DNA of 64,000 bases, from positions 167,582,445-167,646,444 of the forward strand of contig OY998176.1 in assembly GCA_963921935.1 (NCBI GenBank), written 5' to 3'. The notes under the pieces were generated by a model that saw only the letters and a list, made by a program, of their open reading frames with translations, did no database searches and was not told where the DNA came from. Below, piece by piece: positions 55,690-64,000 of the stretch; the stretch's first letter is position 1; each line of letters opens with the position of its first letter. The DNA is from Galeruca laticollis. Lineage: Eukaryota > Arthropoda > Insecta > Coleoptera > Chrysomelidae. The translations under genes and the position numbers were made by a program.

Positions 55690-58040
55690 TGATTGCTTGC
55701 AGTTACGAAAAGGAGCAACCAAGACTTGAAAGGCTTTGGCAAAAATTCCGGGATCATTCAGAAGATGAAGTTGCAGAAGATAGTGACCCCAGCTTAGAAG
55801 GTTTTGAAATTTAGCATGTTTCATAAGAAGATATGGAACACGATGAAGAAAGTAAATGAGTCAGAAAGGACTAGCATAGACACGTGCGATAAATATTAGC
55901 AAACATTTGACAGGTGTGAAGGGTAAAGCTAGAGAGGGGAAACATGCAGTTGAAATATGCAACTTATTCTTTACAGAGAAAATGTTACAATATATTGTAT
56001 CCTACACCAACAGCTATATCCGGTAAAATAATTACTGCAAAACTTCTAGAACAGCTAGAGAAACCGACATAAAAGAGATAAAAGCAATACTACGACTTTT
56101 TTAAATAGCAGGAGGAATGGAAAGCAATCATCAGATCACAAGAGATATCTTTATAATCAATGGAATGAGCTACGAAATTTTTTGATACACTATGTGTATT
56201 CAACTTTTCACAAAGGAGTATTCATTTTGACGACAAAATGATAAGAGCAGTAAGGCAACAGTTTGACGAATAAGCAGCCATCAGAGAATTGTTTTATGAA
56301 TTCAATAACCAACTGACGAAGAATTTTCCCATGTCTAACTATACCACAATTGATGAGATGCTATAACCGTTTAGAGGTCGATATAATTTTAAGGTCTACA
56401 TACCAAAGTTTACTCATTAGCAGACCTCAATGCTGATGAACAACCGCAGGAACCGTATAATTTGGATATGTCTAATATGCCTCGGATTCCAAGATTGTGC
56501 CAACCTATCTGGGGTAATAAAAGAAACATCACTCTAGATAACTTATTCACTACTATATCTCTAGCCAAAGAGCTTTTGAGGGATCACCAGGTAACTATTT
56601 TAGGTACCGTCAAGAAAAAAGAGTCGCAAATTCATAAAGCAATGACCATGAAGCGACCAGAGGAGACTAAGATGTTTGCGTTTCAAGAAAAATGCACATT
56701 GCTTTTTTATACAACAAAAAAATAATTTTAACCCCACTACACGAACATGACACTATTAGTGCGAAAACCGGTAAATCGGTACTGATAATCGAGTACGATA
56801 AAACAAATTATGGAGTCGACCCGGTGGACAAGCCTCAGATTAACAAATGAAATAGATATGTTTGTTCTGACTTTTTCCTGTCCCAAACATTGAGTTACAT
56901 TCTAAGCTCACTTGCGGGACACTTCCACTGCTTTGCCATATCTACGAATCCTCTTTAGTTGCGGGAAAAAAGAAATTAGAAGTTTATTTGAAATTTTGTT
57001 AAAAAGTAATGCTAATAAAAAATGTCATACTAATTTCTGCATTTGAGTCATTGCTTTTGAAGTTAATTATTGATACTTGAATTTTATTTAATAAAGGCAT
57101 ATTATTATATAAATTTTAAACAAGAATTTGTTGTATCCTTAGATACCTTTATGGTTATAACTAAAAGTGGCAACATTGCTCAAAATTTCAGTACCTTTTA
57201 ATGTGTCAATAGTAATCTATTTATTAGTTTTGTCCTTGTTTAATTACCATATAAAGAGAGATGCAAATATCGTCAGAGTGTGATCGACGATCATTTTAAA
57301 TACGCCGTAGTATTGTAGTAAATAATGTCAAACGTGGTTTTTTATACGAGCGCCATTTCGACTAGAGAGTAAACATTTAGTTCTTTCGTTTAGATTTATT
57401 TTTCAAGACTTTTTAGTGTAAAAAAAACCTTTTTTATGTTAATTAATTCAAAGTTTTTGGATTATCATGGTTTGTTGGTGCCAAATTTGTCAGAAAAACA
57501 GCCGAAATTAGCAATGCCATGTATCTACATCTCCATCCCCACTTTTTGTAATTCATTCATTACTTCACTACTGGCGTTTAGAATTGTTGGCCACAAAAAT
57601 AAACGTTTTTATGAATGAATAGCCCTCTCTATGTTTATTATTACTCTAAGGGACAAGCCATGTGAAAGTTATAACTGTGCGCGTATCATCCGTAGTTGGC
57701 AACTTGTAATTTCTTTAGTGCTTTGAACGTTGCTGTCATAAACTCTTATGTGATATATAAATGTAATAATATAGACAAAACTTTACCACGGAGGTTGTTT
57801 CTGGAAAAGCTTGGATTAGATTTTGTTGAGAGGTATGATGAAACGTCGACTATCAAATAACAGCCTCCCAAGATATATTCGTGTAAGAATTTGTAAAATG
57901 TATGCTACCATCGAAAACACTGAGCCTCCAAGAAAAGTTTTATATGGTCGTTGTAATTATTGTTCAGCCTAGAAGAACAGAAAAACCAAGTATATCTGTA
58001 TTTATGCAAACAATTCATGTGCCTAGAACATTTAACTCCA
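55690..58040 (+). mobile_element. PiggyBac-like transposon, split by an 816-bp insertion
   Basis: Plus-strand pieces in family order: acidic N-terminus (55690-55810), then FFDTLCVFNFSQRSIHFDDK region with DKMIRAVRQQFDE and AIRELFYEFNNQ (56170-56310), TTIDEML*PFRGRYNFKVYI (56340-56405; the family's 'iDEml..FrGR..f..YiP'), DNLFTTISLAKELL (56537-56580; catalytic 'DNffTS'), LGTVKKKESQIHKA, then EYDKTNYGVDPVDK (56788-56830; 'kGGVD..D'). After the insertion the reading resumes with SYNCARIIRSWQLVI (57660-57705), LPRRLFLEKLGLDFVERYDE (57783-57842) and a Cys-containing tail (VLYGRCNYCSA, 57937). Stops throughout. Its ends were not located. Confidence 0.8.
56835..57650. mobile_element. Unclassified non-autonomous element, copy B, with perfect 9-bp duplication
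   Basis: 816 bp, homologous to 11762-12506 along its length, beginning TCAGATTAACAAATG and ending ATTATTACTCTAAG. It is flanked by GGACAAGCC on both sides (56826-56834 and 57651-57659), and removing it with one duplication rejoins the piggyBac coding sequence. Carries about 68 bp near 57545-57612 not present in copy A and a few small indels near 56905. No coding potential and no clear inverted ends. Confidence 0.88.
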
Positions 58041-58168
58041 TTGTGCTAGGAATATAAGTTGAAAATGAACACCTAGTCTATTTGTTGACTTTTATTTTCA
58101 TGATACTTAACAAATATATTTTAGTATGCATCCGCGTAGGTGTCCATATTTAATTCATGGGTTTCAGT

Positions 58169-59506
58169 TCCCAACTAGCATTTTAAGTAATTGTTACGTA
58201 ACAAATACCATAACAGTTACCTTTAACGTTAATGTTACCGTTGGCACGACGTAAGTTAACCGAATTTGTTAAGTAACGATTCCCTAAGTGGGGAGTAACC
58301 TTGACTATATTGTTACTCATACTATTACCACATTGTTACTAAATAAATACGTAACGATGTAAAAACAAATACGTCGCAATAAGTGTAACTTACGTTTACG
58401 TTACGAAGAAGCTTGTTGTCTTCCGGAATGTATTTCTCTCTTTCACTAATGTCAGATATATTATGCTTCTCCTTTGTCTGACAACAAGTATTCATAGAGA
58501 CTACATATTTTAGTTTAGTGATAGTGACTGGCTACAATTGCGTAATTACGAAACTTGCGAAGACATTTCTTAAACGTCAAAATTATCAACTCCTTTCAAG
58601 CGATGTGGTGAAAATGTGAACATAAAATTCATGCGCTACCCGCAAACTGCATATGAGTAATAAAAGAAATATAAATTTGATTCTCTTCAGCAGTTTATAC
58701 CAATCCGAACTGAAATAATCTAAATACCAATGTCGCTCAAGATTAAAATATTTTTATTCTCAAGGTTTTTTGGTAATTTATATAAACAATTTTTTAGCAC
58801 TTAGGGATTGTAATCCTTCTCTCTAACGTCCATGCTCTTGACCATATCTAGAACTTTGTCAAATTCAGCATTCTTCCCTCTAGTGTGTACACAGTCTTTT
58901 TCATCAATCTCTAATTTTTTCTATAAAATGTTGAAGAATAACGAAATTTTTTGGCATTACTACACGACGCCATCATGTCGATCATGTATTAAGGAAAGTA
59001 ATTAATTAACTTTAACATAACAATGCCCCTAAAGTAATTTCACAAGTTTTGTTAACTTTCTAGTAACTGAATGTGTGTATTACTCGTAAATTAGACTGCA
59101 AAGTAAACTTCAAAGATATATACTCTACTTAGTAATGTAGAGTTCAACTTCGAATATGTAAACTTAGAAGTTATAAATACTAATAAGGAACCTGTAAAAT
59201 TTACTTTTATGCTTACTTCAAACTCTGATGACTATGAAGGTATAATGTGATGTAACGTAGTAGTTTATCTTACTTCATAAATTTACTTCCAAGTTGTATT
59301 TCATCATCCAAGTAGCAAGAACGTATGCAATACTAAAATGTTAGCCCATCCTTCCACCTTAGTTTAGATTCTAAATAGTGAATAACAATCACTCCTTTGT
59401 GACAATTTCTCATAACGCTTTTGTAAACTTAACTCGAAAGTGGGTTTATTGGTTGTTATTTCCTGTACTGAAACTGTATACTCGTAACCATACATGCTAG
59501 TTGGGA
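58169..59506. mobile_element. Unclassified DNA element with 13-bp perfect inverted ends
   Basis: Left end TCCCAACTAGCAT (58169-58181) and its exact reverse complement ATGCTAGTTGGGA (59494-59506). The left 250 bp contain at least ten GTTAC/GTAAC motifs in both orientations (for example GTTACGTAAC at 58193), and a few more GTAAC/GTTAC-type motifs occur near the right side (58990-59100, 59485). The middle (58430-59000) has no recognisable coding sequence. No target duplication is evident. The end resembles CCCAAGTAGCATTTT at 26661. Non-autonomous; superfamily unknown. Confidence 0.6.
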
Positions 59507-60313
59507 TGTTCCTTTGTTTTTAAGTTTGACATGAAATTTTTTATATTAAAACCGAAATTCATAAAAAGTAACAAATTCAATATTTACTTAATCCAAAAAA
59601 CTATTTGAAAATCTACCCGTTGCAATCTTTTTTCATAAGTATCATGAAATTGATATCTAAAATCGATGTTAGTTATAATGTCCTTTTAATATGGTCATTT
59701 TTTATATTCATTGCAGGTTATTTCTTTAAATCTTAATATAATTGGTATACCTATATGATTGACTGATAATAACTAAAATATTCTTTGTATCCAGCTGGTG
59801 AATAATTATCTTCAACAGATATTTTCCAATAAAAAACATGTTTGACAATTTCACTGAAGAGAAAAATGATGATGAATACTTTTCGTATTGTTGCTGGTAC
59901 TGTAAAATTAACAGTTGTAATTTATGATTGCATAATTCATGTTTCAGTGTTCGTTTGAAAAAAGGTAACAATAGGAATGTTTGAATAGTGGACAGAACCT
60001 ATTAAAAAAATAAACTAAAAAAATGTTGTATGCTTAATATTAAAATAGGCCAGGATCTAGAGATAATAAATATGAGCTTTATTTTTTGTTTCATTCCAAA
60101 TTTATACTTCTATCAAATACCAATGCACATAAACGTTCGAATCCACTATTGGACAAGCCAAGAATTCTTAGTCAAACTTTAAACCAAAACTGCGGGGTTC
60201 AAGGGAAAGCAGCGGTACAGTAGCGTTCATATTCTCCAGCATCATGGAGTCAACCTCTAACGGTTACTTGTGATTACATTTTTCAATTCATGCAGAAGAC
60301 TTTGAAGGAAAAC
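59507..60313. other. Spacer, no gene recognised
   Basis: About 800 bp of AT-rich DNA without recognised features; composition changes to C-rich from about 60200 onwards. Confidence 0.45.
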
Positions 60314-60778
60314 TTCCGAGACATTTCCGTTTCTCCAAGCATTAGGAACGGTGAAACAGTCATTAGCTGTTGTTATACCGCCTCCTCCAAAACAAGATCT
60401 TCTTTCTAGTGAGAAGACCACTCCCTTTGCGACTATACTCAAAGCACATCGCGCCACAAGAGGATTTATGCTTATTCAAGGTGAGCCAATGAAAACTTTC
60501 CAATTCAATTTTTAGGATTCAAAATCAAAACATGGAAAAACTTCGACTGTAGCGCTAGTCCATCGCCTGAGGAAGGTGATACAGCCCGAATTGATCACTG
60601 ATACAAACCAATTCACTGCGACTTCACCGGCACCGTGGACGCCTCCACCAGAAGACCAACCAACCACACCAACTACACTAGGAACTGTATATCCAATTGT
60701 TTCCTTAGAAACAAAATCCTATTTCACACAATCAGGCCACACCAACCAGAATAAGGAAGGACATTTAGCACCTAGGTA
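60314..60778 (+). pseudogene. Unrecognised proline-rich reading, one stop
   Basis: One plus-strand frame of about 155 codons is open from 60314 to a TAA at 60776-60778 except for a TAG at about 60514. Before the stop: SETFPFLQALGTVKQSLAVV, IPPPPKQDLLSSEKTTP; after it: KTSTVALVHRLRKVIQPELI and TSPAPWTPPPEDQPTTPTTL. I do not recognise a family. Composition and position (just upstream of a zinc-knuckle LINE ORF1 with the same C-rich bias) suggest a piece of the same or a similar retroelement. A chance frame is possible but unlikely at this length in this composition. Confidence 0.35.
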
Positions 60779-60908
60779 AATATAAAACTCCTAAAAACTG
60801 ATATGTCAAAAAACCTTTAGCTAGGGAGACAACTCCCTCCCGCAGTGAGTCCGCTGTCGGTGTTAGCTTTCACCTCCATATCCTACACCACACTCACAAC
60901 CAACAATG

Positions 60909-62411
60909 TCCCCCAGACACCGCCGCAGCAGCAGAGCTACAAAAACCCCCTCAAGACACGACGAAATCTCCTTCTCTCCTGAAATCCAAAAAATCTTTGA
61001 CGATAATGACCCCACCGGCACTAAATTCTCCAAAGAATTCTAAAGAACCTATTACGCACACCTTATGTCCGACGACCAAGAAACCTCAGCCCTCTCCGAG
61101 AATTCCCTCTTCTCACACCAACTAACAAAACACAACACACCCTCATCTCACACATTCAAAAAAACCACTCTAACACAACACCATTTCGTCAATCGTCAAA
61201 ACAAACCTCCTCTAAACAAACACCCGAACATCAACAAAAACGCACATCATACACATTCCCAACCAGGTCTGACGCTTCCTCCGTAAGATCCCCCATACCC
61301 TCAGTCATCCGGCAACCCTACGTCCCCGACGCAGATGGATTCACCCTCGACGGTAAGAACAAAATCCGACCAACAACACCAAACCCTATCAACAATCCTA
61401 CAACAACCTCCACCAACAACACTACATTTACACAAACTCTCAACCTCTGAAACCTCCCAACCCAATACTCAACACAAAAATACCTCTTCGGCCTTCTAAA
61501 CATCCTTGAGCTCCTCAACGGACACATCCTCTATCTAAAAGTCAACTTCAATAGAACATCCCTACCTAAAACGCCCTCTCCAATGTCAGTATCAACAACT
61601 CAGAGACGAATTCACAATTCTACTGGTGATTCCAACATCACCATCAACATCCTCAACTCCACCGAACGTCCACCCCGACCAGCAAACAAAACACTCATTC
61701 CCACCTCCTCTTTCGTCTGCAGGAATGTAGACGCCACGATCAGCCTCGAAGAATTTGAAGAAATTCTTCACGATCACCAAATTCCGTTCCTCAAAACTTG
61801 GCGAATCATTGCCAAGTCCACCAACAAACCCACATCGATGTTTCGCACCGTCACTACTTTCGAAACCCACTATATACCCCCAGGCCCTTACCTCCGTCCT
61901 CTCATTTCATGGTCTATCACATCAGTGCGAGCTATCCAACGCCAATCCACTGCCCCCAGTCTCTAAATATTGCAGTCGATGCACGCAAACCGGACATTCA
62001 TCTGACTCTTGTCGGTCTAAACCGATATGCACTTCTTGCGGCCAAACAGGCCACCGATCCGAAGATTGCCCCAAGTCCGGAACTCCTACATGTACAAATT
62101 GCGGTGGTCCTCACCATGCCTTCCACCCTCGCTGCCCCCACAGGCTTATGATACCTAAAACCCCTCAAGAGACTGCCCCAGTCTCACTGGAAAAGCCGCC
62201 AGTTCCCTTCGAACTCTCAACCGACACAAAAGTCATAGAAGTCCTCACAGTCACTCGCATGAATGCCATTCCCAGCTCAAGGGATATCATAGCCGAAACA
62301 CTTCGCCATCTATTTCCTTCCATTTATCGACACAACTGTTCTATTACAAACATAGGCAGGCGTGCTCACTTTGCTTTCACTCCCATCAGGAGCGAAAGCG
62401 GTTCAACTTGA
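60909..62411 (+). pseudogene. Retroelement ORF1 with RRM-like domain and three zinc knuckles
   Basis: Starts at ATG 60909 (MSPRHRRSSRATKTPSRHDE). A TAA at about 61044 and frameshifts break it into pieces. Disordered Ser/Thr/Pro/Asn-rich part to about 61560. A globular part at 61690-61900 reads SFVCRNVDATISLEEFEEIL and KTWRIIAKSTNKPTSMFRTV, resembling the RRM-like core of LINE ORF1 proteins. Zinc knuckles follow at 61966-62140: CSRCTQTGHSSDSC, CTSCGQTGHRSEDC, CTNCGGPHHAFHPRC (C-x2-C-x4-H-x4-C twice, then C-x2-C-x3/4-H-x4-C). The C-terminus ends at 62411. No endonuclease or RT follows. LINE ORF1 is the likeliest reading; an LTR gag is the alternative. Confidence 0.65.
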
Positions 62412-63310
62412 TTCGCGAGCCCCATCCTCCTCGTCGGTGCTGCAGGGTTTTCAGTTTTTTTCCAGTAGCATAGTGAATTTATTCACTAGTTAAATGGACC
62501 GACGTACGACGAGATTTTTGGATTTATTTGATGATGATACCAGCCATCCACTCAATTCAACATTTTAACCAGTCTTCCACAAAATTTTGAATTTCAACAT
62601 GTTAACCACCTCACATAGACAATAAACACTTAACTTAATAAATTCCTCTCCTCGAACTCAAAAAAAACCAGTCGACACCGCCAGACATCTACATACTTTC
62701 CATGTCTCCTAGCCAATTTTCAAACAATTTCGAAATAAAGATCAAAAATCCTAAAATCACTCTTAACCATTCTAATAAATTCTCAAGCCATCGGAGTCAC
62801 CCAATTCAAAAAAATTTCATTCATTCCAAATACCCATCTCATCTACTCTTGACTATCCGCAACACAACGTGGTTCGTCTCATACATATCCGACCTTTACT
62901 AGTCACTTTTTAATTCCCCATCCTATACACTTTTAAAACCATGTTTCTCTCAAAAACCCAATTTCGCTGCTGATTGTTCCTGCCTCTCTCTCCAGTTGAT
63001 TCCTAGCAAAAAACTACCAATCACCCGCAAATCAAACAAAACTTCAAATTTTCTAAACACTTTTCTTCTCAAGAATCCCATACACTTTTCCGTAACTGAA
63101 TATTCAGTCACACTCTAAATCCAAGACAAAATCAATTCTTGCACACAAACCACCAACAAAACCCCCCCAACCTAGCCCCGCAGAGGAAATATATCCCACA
63201 TCAGGGCGAAATCTCGACACACACTACTCCAAATTAAAACAATTATAAACCCCAACATAAAATATCATCGAACTTCTCTCTCTCTTTAAAAGGCGACTTT
63301 TGATTTGATT
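62412..63310 (+). other. C-rich, G-poor non-coding stretch, probably the rest of the same retroelement
   Basis: The plus strand continues strikingly poor in G until about 63240. No endonuclease or RT motif is readable. Near 63295-63312 a short TGATTTGATTTGA repeat follows the C-rich part and could be the 3' tail of a LINE; the composition returns to the local average after it. Confidence 0.4.
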
Positions 63311-63734
63311 TGAGGGGGTACGAAATTTTATCTTTTTTCACCCTCATAGCTTTGACGCTGCTGTGAACAACGTCCAACATTCTAATAGGGTCAGAATCTT
63401 GGAAGCAGCTTATTGTTTTCTTAATAAAAATAGCGAATAATTCAAGTTTCAAGTTCAATTATCAAGTGTACACATCAAATTTATCATACAAACTGTTTGA
63501 AATGCCCGCTATCAACATTCATGCATTAATAAACATAATTCTCTACCTACATCCTAACATTATGCATCATATCTGCAGTTATTCTTTGACACTCTACAGT
63601 ACTGCGTGAGGAGATAATTAGCCAATTAGAACACATATAAGCAGTTCGTGACAGACCAACTAATGCAAAACTATGTTGATAGTAAATTTGAGTTATTGGC
63701 GCGAAGAGCAATGTTTGTGTTAACCGCTTATATC
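63311..63734. other. Spacer, no gene recognised
   Basis: About 420 bp. A 71-codon minus frame (63243-63458) contains a few non-random-looking residues (DPIRMLDVVHSSVKAMRVKK) but I recognise no family. Confidence 0.4.
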
Positions 63735-64000
63735 CTCTCTTCTTCTTCTGCTATCCATTAATGGATGTTTGCTACTACTTCTGACCATTTCGTTCTATCT
63801 CTGATAGTGTGGATTAATTCTCCAGTGGTTCTAATTCCTGTCCACTGTTTGATATTTCGGAGCCACGACATCCTCTTTCTGCCCACTCCCATTTTTCCCT
63901 CTATCTTTCCTTCTATTAATAGTTGGAGCAACTGGTAGCTCTCGTTGCGTATCACATGTTCCAGGTACGTTGTTTTCCTGTGTTTTATCGCGTTGAACCA
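63735..64000 (-). pseudogene. RTE-type LINE 3' end
   Basis: On the minus strand from 64000: FNAIKHRKTTYLEHVIRNES, YQLLQLLIEGKIEGKMGVGR, KRMSWLRNIKQWTG, ending WSEVVANIH. This matches the last ~85 residues of the RTE-type protein at 51500-51765 (YLVHIMRNESRYTLLQKILQ, KRRISWLTNLRTWF). It is followed by AGCAGAAGAAGAAGAG, the same (AAG)n-like tail. Little damage in the part visible; the element continues beyond the right edge. Confidence 0.8.

Noticed and set aside
60479..60514. Possible 36-bp intron
   Set aside because: Shorter than known minimal insect introns, and removal does not give a longer frame.

Overview
This is a stretch of insect nuclear DNA, AT-rich and packed with transposable elements. 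I infer an insect for two reasons. One short non-repetitive exon at 47585-47726 (minus strand) reads as the RNA-binding protein Couch potato / RBPMS and is bounded by consensus splice sites. The repeat fauna (BEL/Pao, LOA-, Jockey- and RTE-type LINEs, Penelope-like elements, piggyBac, pogo/Tigger, PIF/Harbinger, Tc1/mariner, hAT) is typical of insects. The order cannot be fixed from the sequence. If the exon call is right, most or all of the window is intron of that one gene: no other exon of it was found in the 47 kb downstream or the 16 kb upstream.

Layout. 1-5 kb: Tc1 remnant, LINE scrap, and a decayed piggyBac carrying a palindromic MITE. 5.2-8.1 kb: a fossil LINE broken by a Harbinger element and a tandem-array element. 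8-16 kb: further copies of that tandem-array element, a mariner half, a 745-bp unclassified element with a 9-bp target duplication, and a 502-bp hAT MITE with an 8-bp duplication. 15.5-18.7 kb: several LINE fragments and a second palindromic MITE. 19.1-25.6 kb: a pogo/Tigger element with ~100-bp inverted ends, split by an inverted pair of Penelope-like elements; a similar pair lies just before it and a third at 32.4-33.2 kb. 26.4-30 kb: a Jockey-type LINE. 34.3-34.9 kb: a tandem duplication of a ~310-bp unit. 36.6-45.7 kb: a pogo-like element, then a BEL/Pao retrotransposon (LTR, primer-binding site, gag, protease) that contains a full-length, nearly intact LOA-type LINE between 12-bp target duplications. 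47.6 kb: the host exon. 48.6-53.3 kb: an RTE-type LINE and two older LINE fossils. 54.6 kb: a Penelope RT scrap. 55.7-58.0 kb: a piggyBac split by a second copy of the 9-bp-duplication element. 58.2-59.5 kb: an unclassified element with 13-bp perfect inverted ends. 60.3-63.3 kb: a C-rich, G-poor retroelement ORF1 with three zinc knuckles. 63.7-64 kb: an RTE 3' end on the minus strand.

The genes do not form a pathway. The value of the window lies in the nesting record (which element landed in which), several exact target-site duplications that define element ends, and two or three non-autonomous families I could not assign. No CRISPR, rRNA or tRNA gene was recognised.
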